Assembly: GCF_027938815.1 (NCBI RefSeq)
Contig: NZ_CP115913.1
Location: 1,398,001-1,462,000, forward strand
Source of the DNA: Oceanirhabdus sp. W0125-5
Lineage (GTDB): Bacteria > Bacillota > Clostridia > Clostridiales > Clostridiaceae
Reading direction: 5' to 3'
Length of the DNA stretch: 64,000 bases
The notes under the pieces are model-generated. The model had not been told where the DNA came from. It searched no databases and worked only from the letters and a program-made list of their open reading frames with translations. The translations under genes were made by a program, and so were the position numbers. Positions 1 to 8,007 of the stretch are shown here, piece after piece. The stretch's first letter is position 1, and every line of letters begins with the position of its first letter.

Positions 1-1
1 T

Positions 2-709
2 GAGGAACAAGGAGAAGATATAGCTGCTATTATTGTTGAGCCAGTAGGTGGAAATATGGGAGTTGTTCCAGGAAGAAAAGAGTTTTTACAAGGACTCAGA
101 GATATCTGTGATGAATATGGAGCGGTACTTATATTTGATGAGGTTATTACTGGATTCAGATTAGCGTATGGTGGAGCACAAGAGGTTTATGGAGTTGAGG
201 CTCATATGACTTGCTTCGGTAAAATTATCGGTGGAGGACTCCCAGTAGGAGCCTATGGTGGAAAGAAGGAAATCATGGATATGGTTTCACCAGTAGGACC
301 AGTTTATCAAGCTGGAACATTATCTGGAAATCCATTAGCTATGCATATGGGATACAATAACTTAAGAATATTAAGAGATAATCCAGATATATATACAGAT
401 ATTGAAGAAAAAGCAAAAAGATTAGAAGAGGGCTTTAGAAAGAATATTCAAGAATTATCTATTAAAGCTGAGGTTGTTAGATTCAAAGGTATGGTATGTG
501 TGTTCTTTGCAGAGGGAGAATTCCATAGTTATGATGATGTTAAGAGATGTGATACAGATATGTACTCTAAATATTTTAAAGGAATGTTGGAGAGAGGAGT
601 ACTCTTGCCACCAGCACAATTTGAAGGAATGTTCCTATCAAGTGAGCATACAATAGAACATATAGACGAGACGATAAAAATCCAATATGATGTTTTAAGG
701 GAGCTGTAG
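2..709 (+). CDS. hemL: Glutamate-1-semialdehyde 2,1-aminomutase, C-terminal part (5' truncated by window edge)
   Basis: The reading frame is open from base 2, so the N-terminus lies outside the window and 235 residues are visible. The enzyme moves the amino group of glutamate-1-semialdehyde to make 5-aminolevulinate for tetrapyrroles. Class III aminotransferase signatures are present: IIVEPVGGNMGVVP near the start, the LIFDEVITGFR block that binds the cofactor pyridine ring, and CFGKIIGGGLPVGAYGG, whose Lys at visible residue 74 is the expected PLP Schiff-base lysine. The end ALxxGVLLPPxQFE-like region is the usual hemL C-terminus. ispE follows after 8 bases, so the two are probably co-transcribed, although no pathway link is expected. 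Identification is confident. Confidence 0.93.
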   Translation, partial: EEQGEDIAAIIVEPVGGNMGVVPGRKEFLQGLRDICDEYGAVLIFDEVITGFRLAYGGAQEVYGVEAHMTCFGKIIGGGLPVGAYGGKKEIMDMVSPVGPVYQAGTLSGNPLAMHMGYNNLRILRDNPDIYTDIEEKAKRLEEGFRKNIQELSIKAEVVRFKGMVCVFFAEGEFHSYDDVKRCDTDMYSKYFKGMLERGVLLPPAQFEGMFLSSEHTIEHIDETIKIQYDVLREL

Positions 710-717
710 AATAGAAG

Positions 718-1566
718 ATGTTAATAAAAGCTTATGGGAAAATTAATATATCTCTTGATGCTGTCGATAAAAGGGAAGATGGCTATCATCTATTAGAGAT
801 GATAATGCAACAGATAGAACTTTATGATGAAATTGATATTAACAGAGCTGATGAGGGCATAACTATAACATGTAATAAATATTTCATACCAACTGATGAA
901 AAGAATCTTGCATACAAAGCTGCGGATTTGTTTATGAAAACTTACAATATAAATGAAGGAGTAAGGATACATATTGAGAAAAACATTCCCGTTGCAGCTG
1001 GGTTAGCTGGTGGAAGTACAGATGCAGCAGCAGTTTTTAAAGGGATGAGAGATATATTTAAGGTAAAGGCTTCTGATGAGGAACTTATGAAGTTGGGAGA
1101 ATCACTAGGTGCAGATATTCCTTATTGTTTTGTTGGCGGAACAGCTTTCTGTGAAGGAATCGGAGAAATAATTACTCCATTAAAACCCTTTAATAATAAG
1201 ATTCTGGTATTAGTGAAACCTAATTTTGGTGTTTCTACAAAGACGATATTTAAAGAACTTGATATAACTAAGATAAATAAACATGTAAGAACAGATAGAT
1301 TATTAGAGGCTGTTGAAAAAGATGATTTAAAATCTGTTTGTTATCATATGAAAAATGTTCTAGAAAATGTAACTATTATGAAGCATAAATCTATCAAGAG
1401 CATCAAGAAAAAGATGGTAGATATGGGGGCTATCAACTCAATGATGAGTGGAAGTGGTCCAACAGTATTTGGTTTTTTTGAAGATATATTAAAAGCGCAA
1501 AGATGCTATGAGGAATTTAAAAAGGACTATAAAGAAGTGTTTATTACAAGAACGGTCAATAAATAA
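718..1566 (+). CDS. ispE: 4-diphosphocytidyl-2-C-methyl-D-erythritol kinase
   Basis: This is the cytoplasmic GHMP kinase that phosphorylates CDP-methylerythritol in the non-mevalonate isoprenoid pathway. The 282-residue length is normal for IspE. Lys8 sits in YGKINISL, the family's N-terminal substrate-binding strand. The glycine-rich ATP loop PVAAGLAGGSTDAAA lies at residues 91-105 and includes the catalytic-type Asp102. The C-terminal MMSGSGPTVFG motif is the third GHMP signature. The ATG has only a weak ribosome-binding site and lies 8 bases after hemL, which suggests translational coupling. A left half of the modular hairpin repeat begins directly after the stop codon. Confidence 0.95.
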   Translation: MLIKAYGKINISLDAVDKREDGYHLLEMIMQQIELYDEIDINRADEGITITCNKYFIPTDEKNLAYKAADLFMKTYNINEGVRIHIEKNIPVAAGLAGGSTDAAAVFKGMRDIFKVKASDEELMKLGESLGADIPYCFVGGTAFCEGIGEIITPLKPFNNKILVLVKPNFGVSTKTIFKELDITKINKHVRTDRLLEAVEKDDLKSVCYHMKNVLENVTIMKHKSIKSIKKKMVDMGAINSMMSGSGPTVFGFFEDILKAQRCYEEFKKDYKEVFITRTVNK

Positions 1567-1700
1567 AAACATAATGTATAATGTATAATGTAGAATTGAG
1601 AATGATGGACATTTCTCTACGATAAATTTTAATTGATTATTGGTCCTTGGACAATAGGAGTTTACTCGTTTCATTTGAAATGAAACATTGTAGTTTAAAT
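1567..1700 (+). repeat. Modular hairpin repeat, left half (copy R1-left)
   Basis: The left extremity AAAACATAATG and TATAATG/GAATG-type end units lead into hairpin A (ATTTCTCTACGATAAAT), the GTTCC-type hairpin B (GGTCCTTGGAC), ACTC, hairpin C (GTTTCATTTGAAATGAAAC) and ATTGTA, half of the central hairpin. The sequence then departs from the family. No right half follows until position 3652, beyond two accessory genes. Confidence 0.85.
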
Positions 1701-1747
1701 AGTATATATAGAATAATATAAAGGATTTACTGGGAATTGAATATGGT

Positions 1748-1787
1748 AAAGCACCATTTCGTAAATATTTACGAAATGGTGCTTTTT
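1748..1787 (+). terminator. Intrinsic terminator after hemL-ispE and the R1-left repeat
   Basis: A near-perfect stem runs from AAAGCACCATTTCGTAAA to its complement and is followed directly by a run of T. It would end transcripts coming from hemL-ispE. The stem is almost fully palindromic, with A-rich and T-rich shoulders, so it could also work from the other strand. Confidence 0.85.
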
Positions 1788-2110
1788 ATTTTAGTCTTAG
1801 GCTGAATTAGGTAATAAAGTTATTGTGCCAATCATAATAGTTAAAATAGCATCAGATTCCCACAAGGATTCAATTAAGAGCAAACATCTTATTGTGCAAT
1901 CACATTCAGTCTATTGAGATACTAAGATTAGGAGCTTTAAAACATAACAGGCAGAGTTTAATTAATTTATGGATATTATTTCAATTAATTGATATACTTA
2001 GATAAGTCAAATTGTTGCATGATATGTTTGTTTTATGAATTAAAGAATGCATATTCATAGTTGCAATATAGTGAAATATTGTTAAGTTTAGATTATTTGT
2101 ATAATATTTA
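1788..2110. other. Gene-free AT-rich stretch upstream of the hydrolase gene
   Basis: I see no credible coding region or RNA gene here. The only promoter-like candidate is TTGTTA at 2079 with TATAAT at 2100, spaced by only 15 bases, which is short for a sigma-A promoter. This stretch and the two genes after it lie between the two halves of a hairpin repeat, so it may be imported DNA. Confidence 0.4.
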
Positions 2111-2128
2111 GAAGGAGGGGATGCTATC

Positions 2129-2869
2129 GTGTATTACGAAGAATACGGAGATATAAGTAAACCTACAATCGTATTTTTACACTGTGCAGCCATTGTTGAA
2201 ATATACTTGAATCAATATAATTTGTCAAATAGATATCATATTATTGTTCCACATCTCTATGGTAGTGGAAAAGAAGTAGAAACTGATTATGAATTTTATA
2301 AAAATGAAAAAGATATTGCAACTATAATTAAAAAGTTAAATAAAGAATCTGTTTATATCGTTGGTCATTCTGGAGGTGCAAATTTGGCAGTTGCATTAGT
2401 ATCTCATTATCCAGAACTATTCAATAGGGCAATTATAAGTAGTCCTATGATTGATAAAACAGATAAGATTGCTTATAGAAAAGCAAAATATGTTTCTCTT
2501 ATGCATAGGATAGTTAAAACAAAATTTGTAGCAAAAATATTTGTAAAAATTCTTTCAATATCAGATAAAAAAAGAGCGCAATTTTTTATGGATTACTGGT
2601 GTAAGATTAGTAAAAAAACATGGATAAACTATTATACTGACAGGCTGACTTTTGAAAAATGCCCCGAATATAAAAATATTAATGTTCCTATTCTTTATCT
2701 ATGTGGAACAAAAGAAATAAAGGAAATAAAAGAAACAGTATCAAAACTCAATGCACTGAATCCGTATAGTTCTGTTAAATACTTAGATGGAGTTGGACAT
2801 GAACATCCAATTAAAAAGAAAGAGGAATTGCAGAAAAATATTCTTTGTTTTTTTAAATGCAACGAATAA
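2129..2869 (+). CDS. Alpha/beta-hydrolase fold protein
   Basis: The product is 246 residues with no signal peptide, so probably cytoplasmic. An HCAA segment after strand 3 resembles the oxyanion region. The nucleophile elbow is VGHSGGANLA (Ser near residue 82), and a late GVGHEHP histidine could complete the triad. A TILYLCGTKE-like strand before it carries the usual acid region. The GTG start is chosen because GAAGGAGGGG ends 8 bases upstream; an ATG at 2121 is in another frame. The substrate cannot be told from sequence; a lipase, esterase or hydrolytic resistance role is possible. With the next gene it lies between two half copies of the hairpin repeat, which suggests an accessory insertion. 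Confidence 0.8.
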   Translation: MYYEEYGDISKPTIVFLHCAAIVEIYLNQYNLSNRYHIIVPHLYGSGKEVETDYEFYKNEKDIATIIKKLNKESVYIVGHSGGANLAVALVSHYPELFNRAIISSPMIDKTDKIAYRKAKYVSLMHRIVKTKFVAKIFVKILSISDKKRAQFFMDYWCKISKKTWINYYTDRLTFEKCPEYKNINVPILYLCGTKEIKEIKETVSKLNALNPYSSVKYLDGVGHEHPIKKKEELQKNILCFFKCNE

Positions 2870-3087
2870 GCATAATTCTTATTTAATGTATTAAATAAAG
2901 TTATTACTTGACTCGCAACAAAAGAGTATTGAGCCTTAATACTACATTCAACATAATTCGTTGTTACATTGAATACACGTAATAGCTAGGCTATGATTTC
3001 CAATCAGCTCCTATGACTCTTGGGGTGCTTATTTTCAGGAATAAATAATTTATGTATTTAAAAATGAAGAAGAATGGGGGAATAAAA

Positions 3088-3651
3088 ATGGCAATCATTT
3101 TTGAGGATAATATAATAAGAGTTCGTCAACTTAAGGATTGTTCAGACGATTATTCTTTATTTGTAAAATGGCTATCCGACTTGGATGTGTGTGAGTATTA
3201 CGAGGGAAGGACTAAGCCTTTTAATTATGATATGGTCTTAGAAAAGTTTGAAGAAAGGGCACAAGGTATTGACCCTGTAATTGTTGGTATTATTGAATGT
3301 GAAGATGTAGCTATAGGATTTGTTCAGTTTTATGCAACCGAGCCAGGGGAATATTATGAAAGTGATGTTATAGACAGGAACAATTACAAGATTTCATATG
3401 GTATGGATATTGTTATAGGCGATAAAAATTATTGGAATAAAGGTGTTGGTACACAAACAATACAACTTCTGACTGAGTTTTTATTTAATAAGAAGAATGC
3501 AGATATTATTTTTATTGCTCCTCAAACATGGAATAAAAGAGCAATTCGCTGTTATGAAAAAGTTGGTTTTAAGCAATTAAAAACAATTAAAGATATGGAA
3601 TTACACGATGATGAATATAAAGATGGGATTCTAATGGCAAAAACAAAGTAA
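3088..3651 (+). CDS. GNAT acetyltransferase resembling aminoglycoside 6'-N-acetyltransferase
   Basis: This cytoplasmic GNAT-fold enzyme would transfer acetyl from acetyl-CoA. From memory the order of motifs closely parallels AAC(6') enzymes of Gram-positive bacteria: KWLSDLDVCEYYEGR near the N-terminus, an acidic EYYESD loop, YGMDIVIGDKNYWNKGVGTQ (acetyl-CoA pyrophosphate loop GVGT) and NKRAIRCYEKVGF at the C-terminus. The ATG at 3088 is preferred over one at 3052 because GGGGGAAT lies just before it. Mixed AGA, AGG, CGT and CGC arginine codons contrast with the AGA-dominated neighbours. It could be an aminoglycoside-modifying enzyme or a housekeeping relative; the fold is confident, the substrate is inference. 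Confidence 0.78.
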   Translation: MAIIFEDNIIRVRQLKDCSDDYSLFVKWLSDLDVCEYYEGRTKPFNYDMVLEKFEERAQGIDPVIVGIIECEDVAIGFVQFYATEPGEYYESDVIDRNNYKISYGMDIVIGDKNYWNKGVGTQTIQLLTEFLFNKKNADIIFIAPQTWNKRAIRCYEKVGFKQLKTIKDMELHDDEYKDGILMAKTK

Positions 3652-3727
3652 AATGTAGGTTCTGACGTCAGTCAGAACCATCCTACGTTGTCAACTGTCA
3701 ACTTTCCACTGTCCACTTCTTTTAAAG
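3652..3727 (+). repeat. Modular hairpin repeat, right end (copy R1-right)
   Basis: It begins directly after the acetyltransferase stop with AATGTAG, then hairpin A' (GGTTCTGACGTCAGTCAGAACC, given here as arms GGTTCTGAC and GTCAGAACC), then end units of the GTCAAC/GTCCAC type and the CTTCTTTTAAAGG right extremity. Its end type differs from the GAATG type of R1-left, so the two need not be halves of one original copy. Confidence 0.8.
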
Positions 3728-3745
3728 GTTTATAAATTTTAAGGC

Positions 3746-3768
3746 GCACGCATCTGCGTGCTTTTCTT
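3746..3768 (+). terminator. Small intrinsic terminator
   Basis: Stem GCACGCA/TGCGTGC with a two-base loop is followed by TTTTCTT. It separates the acetyltransferase and repeat from the gerK region. Confidence 0.7.
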
Positions 3769-3811
3769 ACAAGAATATGTATGGGGTACTACTAATAAGC
3801 TAGTATCTTTT

Positions 3812-3840
3812 GCATATTTTTTTTATTTAAACAGATAATA
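3812..3840 (+). promoter_or_regulatory. Candidate forespore (sigma-G-type) promoter for the gerK operon
   Basis: GCATA at 3812-3816 and GATAATA at 3834-3840 are separated by 17 bases. This fits the remembered sigma-G pattern (GNATR, then CATNNTA) apart from the first base of the -10. Forespore expression is expected for germinant receptor genes. The match is short and AT-rich, so confidence is moderate. Confidence 0.42.
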
Positions 3841-3878
3841 GTATGAGAAAACATTACAAGAGGATATTAGGTGGTAAT

Positions 3879-4073
3879 ATGAGGATTTTAAGTTTATTTG
3901 ACAAATACTTAGTTATATTAGTCGTTATTCAGGGTCTTATTATGATAACTATAGACTATGCTACCTTCAAGGAGTACAAGATGAAGGAGGTTGCTAAAAA
4001 ATCAAGGGTTATTGGTATAAGTGCCATTGTTATAGTTGTAACACTAAGTATTTTACGATTAATTCTAAGTTAA
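3879..4073 (+). CDS. Small two-helix membrane protein upstream of gerKA
   Basis: The 64-residue product has two predicted transmembrane helices, about residues 7-22 and 42-61, joined by a short charged segment (TFKEYKMKEVAKKSR). The start at 3879 is chosen over 3843 because AGGTGG lies 5-10 bases before it and the protein then begins close to the first helix. Small proteins of this kind are found beside germinant receptor operons in clostridia, and I think it belongs to what is annotated as the CLC_0170 family. No enzymatic motif is visible. Its position suggests co-expression with gerK in the forespore and perhaps a role with the inner spore membrane receptor; that is inference. Confidence 0.68.
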   Translation: MRILSLFDKYLVILVVIQGLIMITIDYATFKEYKMKEVAKKSRVIGISAIVIVVTLSILRLILS

Positions 4074-4110
4074 TTAAAAACGCACAAAATTAAAAATGGG
4101 GGTGAATAAT

Positions 4111-5577
4111 TTGAAAGAAGAATTAAGAGATGATATAAGCTTTGAGCTTGATGAGAATTTGAAGTACATTAAGGATACTCTTGTAGATAACTATGATTTT
4201 GTATATAGAGAGTTTTACGCTGATAAGTGGAAAGTTGCGTTAATTTACATTGATGGTATGAGTGATAAAGTAGTACTAAATGATTATGTAATGGAACCAC
4301 TTATGTTAGCATATAGAAATAAACTAGAACATCAAGGAGAGCTTATATCTAAGGTTTTATCACTGACAGATCTTAGGCCAGTAGATAAACTTAAAGATGG
4401 AATAAATGCATCGCTTGCTGGAGAATGTTTATTGTTAATAGATGGTATGGATAAAATCTATGTTCTTGCAACTAGAGCATGGCCAGCGAGAGGCGTAAGT
4501 GAACCTTCAGGTGAAACAGTAATAAGAGGTGCAAGAGAAGGTTTCACAGAGACTATAAGATTTAATACTGCACTTGTAAGGAGAAGAATCAGAGATACCA
4601 GATATAGAGCAAAGCCTAAAATGATTGGAACAAGATCCAAAACAGATATAGCTATACTTTATATTGAAGATATTGCAGATAAGGAGTTAGTAACAGAAGT
4701 TGAAAAAAGATTAGATGAAATAGAAATTGATGCAATTCAAGATAGTGGATATATTGAGCAGATGATAGAGGATAATAAGTTATCACCTTTTCCGCAGGTA
4801 CAGAGTACTGAAAGACCAGATGTTGTTGCTTCGGCTATCTATGAGGGGCGAGTGGCGATACTTGTTGATAATTCACCATTTGCGTTAATTGTACCAGGAA
4901 CTTTGCCAGCTTTATTTCAAAGTCCTGATGACTATAATCAGCGATGGATGCATTCTTCATTAATAAGATTATTAAGAGTTTTTGCAATGATTGCAGCTTT
5001 AGTTGCTCCAGCCTTGTATATTGCAACAACAGCTTTTCATACAAATATATTACCAACTAAACTAGCTTATTCAATTGCAGCTTCAAGAGAGGGGGTTCCT
5101 TTTCCTGCGTTTGTAGAAGCGTTAATAATGGAAATAAGTATGGCATTGCTTATAGAAGCCATGTTAAAACTACCAAAAGCAATAGGATCAACTATTGGAG
5201 TTGTTGGAGGATTAGTTGTAGGGCAGGCAGCAGTAAGTGCAGGAATTGTTAGTCCTATTATGATAATAATTGTTGGACTTACGGCTATAACTACATTTTT
5301 AACTCCAAATCATGGAGTGGTATTGGCTTTTAGAGGTATAAGAATTGTTTTGATTATACTTGCTAGTGTTTTAGGACTTTATGGAATTGCCATAGGAATG
5401 ATAATTGTACTAATTCATCTTTTGAAGCTTACAAGTTTTGGAACACCATATCTTGCTCCTTTTGTATATCCTGCTAGAAGTGAGTTGAAAGATATGATAA
5501 TGAAATATCCATTAAGATCTTTTATTAAGAGACCGGCATTCCTACATCCCAATGATAAAATAAGGCAGAAGAAATAG
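4111..5577 (+). CDS. gerKA: Spore germinant receptor subunit A (GerA/GerKA family)
   Basis: This is the A subunit of a nutrient germinant receptor in the inner spore membrane. The soluble N-terminal part contains family hallmarks: EGECLLLIDG-like AGECLLLIDG, SEPSGETVIRGAREGFTET and NTALVRRRI. Several hydrophobic helices follow from about residue 285 to 440, including a PFPAFVEALIMEIS segment. Translation most likely starts at TTG 4111, with GGGGGTGA ending 5 bases before it; ATG 4096 has no ribosome-binding site. That gives 488 residues, normal for the family. The symbol follows clostridial usage (gerK); the germinant cannot be read from sequence. Confidence 0.92.
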   Translation: MKEELRDDISFELDENLKYIKDTLVDNYDFVYREFYADKWKVALIYIDGMSDKVVLNDYVMEPLMLAYRNKLEHQGELISKVLSLTDLRPVDKLKDGINASLAGECLLLIDGMDKIYVLATRAWPARGVSEPSGETVIRGAREGFTETIRFNTALVRRRIRDTRYRAKPKMIGTRSKTDIAILYIEDIADKELVTEVEKRLDEIEIDAIQDSGYIEQMIEDNKLSPFPQVQSTERPDVVASAIYEGRVAILVDNSPFALIVPGTLPALFQSPDDYNQRWMHSSLIRLLRVFAMIAALVAPALYIATTAFHTNILPTKLAYSIAASREGVPFPAFVEALIMEISMALLIEAMLKLPKAIGSTIGVVGGLVVGQAAVSAGIVSPIMIIIVGLTAITTFLTPNHGVVLAFRGIRIVLIILASVLGLYGIAIGMIIVLIHLLKLTSFGTPYLAPFVYPARSELKDMIMKYPLRSFIKRPAFLHPNDKIRQKK

Positions 5578-5586
5578 GTGAATTCT

Positions 5587-6693
5587 ATGAATAATAGAGG
5601 TTTTATAGATAAATATGGGGTTTTTGTAACAGTAATTGTAACAGTACTAGGAGTTACTGTATTTGCGTATCCTAAATACATGACTCAGTATTCAGGTACA
5701 AATGGATGGTTATTCACAATAATAGGTGGAGCGATAGCATGTGGAATTGCATATATGATGTATACAATCATATCTATAAATAATTACAATAGATATGATA
5801 TTATACTTAAAGATTCATTTGGAAATGTGATATCAAAAATTATAATTGTGATATTTATATCGTATATTATTTTAATTATTTCATCAGAATTGAGAGCTTT
5901 TGCTGAGATGATTAAAATGTATCTAATTCAAAAAACACCATTAGAATTAATTCTAGTGACTTTTATATTGACTGCTGTAAGTCTTATAAGAGGAGATTTA
6001 AGAGTGTTAATTGGGTTCAATGGAATTGCATTTTGGGTAATGATTATACCTTTGCTAGTATCCATGGCAGTGTCTGTTGGTGAGGTGGATTTTACCAATA
6101 TTCTTCCTTTGATGCAAACTAGTGATGTGGATTATGTGAAAGCAATAAGAACTGCATTATTTGCATTTGGGGGATTTGAAATTTTGTTCTTAATTATCCC
6201 CTATGTAAAAAATAAGAAAGAAAGTAAAAGTGTTTTAAAATGGAGTTTTTTATTAATTATATTTGTGTATTGTTTTACGCTAGTATTTACACTTGCCATG
6301 TTTTCCAGTAGTCAAACTAAAATACTTCTTTGGCCGTCAATTTCATTGATTAGATCAATTCAATTGCCAGGAAGTATAATTGAGCACTGGGAAGGGGTAG
6401 TAATGACTTTCTTCATTATGTTCTACTTTACTACATTTGTTAATTTATTTTATTTTGCTGCAGATCTATTGAAGAATACATTTAAGTTATATGATGTTAA
6501 ACTTACAACTATTATTTTAACACCATTGATATTTATTGTAGCATTATTACCTAGCAATATTTCAGAAGTAAGAGAATTAGAAACGCAATTGTTTCCTGTA
6601 TTTGCATTAACATTTCTTATAATACTTCCAGTAATTTTGTTTATTATAGCTATTATAAAAAGGAGAGATAAGAATGAAGAGAACAATAAGTAA
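5587..6693 (+). CDS. gerKB: Spore germinant receptor subunit B (GerAB family, APC-type permease fold)
   Basis: The protein is an integral membrane subunit with about ten hydrophobic helices and no large soluble domain, typical of GerAB/endospore permeases related to amino-acid transporters. In studied relatives the B subunit binds the germinant. ATG 5587 is preferred to GTG 5578 because AGGTGA, overlapping the gerKA stop, is then spaced normally. The 368-residue length is normal. The gene ends 20 bases inside gerKC, consistent with translational coupling. The C-terminus is short and charged (KRRDKNEENNK). Confidence 0.92.
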   Translation: MNNRGFIDKYGVFVTVIVTVLGVTVFAYPKYMTQYSGTNGWLFTIIGGAIACGIAYMMYTIISINNYNRYDIILKDSFGNVISKIIIVIFISYIILIISSELRAFAEMIKMYLIQKTPLELILVTFILTAVSLIRGDLRVLIGFNGIAFWVMIIPLLVSMAVSVGEVDFTNILPLMQTSDVDYVKAIRTALFAFGGFEILFLIIPYVKNKKESKSVLKWSFLLIIFVYCFTLVFTLAMFSSSQTKILLWPSISLIRSIQLPGSIIEHWEGVVMTFFIMFYFTTFVNLFYFAADLLKNTFKLYDVKLTTIILTPLIFIVALLPSNISEVRELETQLFPVFALTFLIILPVILFIIAIIKRRDKNEENNK

Positions 6694-7855
6694 GTTCATC
6701 TTGGTATGTATAGTATGTTGTCTTCTTACAGGGTGCTGGGATAATGTAGAAATAGATAGTAAGTGTTTTATATCAACCATAGGAATAGATGTTGGAAAGG
6801 ACATTGAACAGATTAAAAGAGCAAAAGAAATTAAGAGTGATCAACCGTTTGTAGCTAGAGAGATAAAGAAATTAAAAGTAACTTATGGATATCCTGATAT
6901 GAGTCAACTTGGGCCAGAAAAAGGAGGAACTGCTGAATCAAAAAGTTTATCTGCAGAGGGAACATCAATGCAAGATGCTAAATTATTAGCTACATTAAAA
7001 AGCAGTCGGAAGTTAACTCTTGGGCAAACAAAACTTCTTTTATTAAGTAATGAACTGTTGAAATATCCAGAAGTGGTTAAAGAAGTAATGGATTATTTGC
7101 AGAGAGAACCTTTTCTTAATAGGATGATGCATGTTGTTGTAACAAGTGGAAAAACTGCAGACTATATATCTCATAAACCAGATATGGAGAAAAATATTGA
7201 ATTCTATATTAGTGGATTGATGAGACATACAGAAAGAGCAGCGTCAGTAATGCCAATGACTGTAAATGAGATGTTAAGACTTTTAACTGAAAATGGAAAT
7301 GTTCTTATACCTAGAATTATGTTGGATAAAGAGACAAATGAGATTATTCTTAAGGGTGTAGCAATCATAGATGATTATGAACTAGTTGGAAATTTAAGTT
7401 CTTTGGAAACGGCTGATCTTGCAATTATCAGAGGATTTAATGAAGGTGGAAGCAGATTAATTTATGTAAATGGAAGACCTTTTGATTTTAGCTTTGAAGG
7501 TGAAGGTAGAAAAATAAAAATTTTAAGTAAGAGTAAAAATAAATTAGATGTACAAATAAAGGTATTCTTAGAAGGACAGGTTAATGGCTATTATTCTGAA
7601 GAAAAGGTATCTGACTTGAATCTTGAAGATATTGAAGCTGATATACAGAAAAGCTTGAGTGAAGAGTGTACAAAAGTTACAAATATGATTCAGAGAAATT
7701 TTGGTATTGAACCTTTTGGAATACAAGAGTATTTAACAAAGTTCAAACCTGGTTTATGGAAAGAAGTAAAAGATAATTGGGAAGATGTGTATAAGAATAG
7801 TAATATTGAAATTATTGTAGAAACAAAAATTAGAAGAATTGGTGTTACTGATTAA
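6674..7855 (+). CDS. gerKC: Spore germinant receptor lipoprotein subunit C (GerAC family)
   Basis: The N-terminus is a lipoprotein signal with lipobox LLTGC (Cys21) followed by WDNVEID, the GerAC start motif. The mature protein would be diacylglycerol-anchored on the outer face of the inner spore membrane and complete the A-B-C receptor. The 393-residue length is normal. Conserved-looking blocks include TIGIDVG, SLSAEGTSMQDA, REPFLNRMMHVVVT and the late EPFGIQEYL segment. An AAGGAGAG ribosome-binding site lies inside the gerKB end, with a 20-base overlap. The operon order is A-B-C. I see no clear terminator directly after it; spoIIR begins 152 bases later. Confidence 0.92.
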   Translation: MKRTISKFILVCIVCCLLTGCWDNVEIDSKCFISTIGIDVGKDIEQIKRAKEIKSDQPFVAREIKKLKVTYGYPDMSQLGPEKGGTAESKSLSAEGTSMQDAKLLATLKSSRKLTLGQTKLLLLSNELLKYPEVVKEVMDYLQREPFLNRMMHVVVTSGKTADYISHKPDMEKNIEFYISGLMRHTERAASVMPMTVNEMLRLLTENGNVLIPRIMLDKETNEIILKGVAIIDDYELVGNLSSLETADLAIIRGFNEGGSRLIYVNGRPFDFSFEGEGRKIKILSKSKNKLDVQIKVFLEGQVNGYYSEEKVSDLNLEDIEADIQKSLSEECTKVTNMIQRNFGIEPFGIQEYLTKFKPGLWKEVKDNWEDVYKNSNIEIIVETKIRRIGVTD

Positions 7856-7954
7856 TGATTTAACCATAAAAAGTAATTTCATTTAAATCATAAACAATAC
7901 ATTGGCTCATGAAATTGAACTAAAAATCTTTTTATGTTTAAAGAGTGAATAAAA

Positions 7955-8001
7955 CCTCCTAAAGTGGATAAGATTATTAATAAGCTTGTCTATTTAGGAG
8001 G
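7955..8001 (+). promoter_or_regulatory. Stem-loop sequestering the spoIIR ribosome-binding site
   Basis: CCTCCTAAA (7955-7963) is perfectly complementary to TTTAGGAGG (7993-8001), which contains the spoIIR Shine-Dalgarno sequence. The helix continues inward past one bulged G, with TGGATAAG pairing to CTTGTCTA (including G-U pairs), giving about 17 pairs around a 12-base loop. Formed in the mRNA it would hide the ribosome-binding site. There is no T run after it, so it is not a terminator. Confidence 0.7.
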
Positions 8002-8007
8002 TATATT

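Noticed and set aside
1489..1674. Short minus-strand frames overlapping repeat copies (also near 19347-19541, 27339-27719 and 51600-51788)
   Set aside because: Their translations follow the hairpin repeat sequence, lack good ribosome-binding sites and change frame between copies, so they are by-products of the repeats.
2870..3051. Gap between hydrolase and acetyltransferase, with short inverted segments, considered as a tRNA or recombination (attC-like) site
   Set aside because: No cloverleaf, CCA end or conserved core site could be drawn; pairings are short and scattered.
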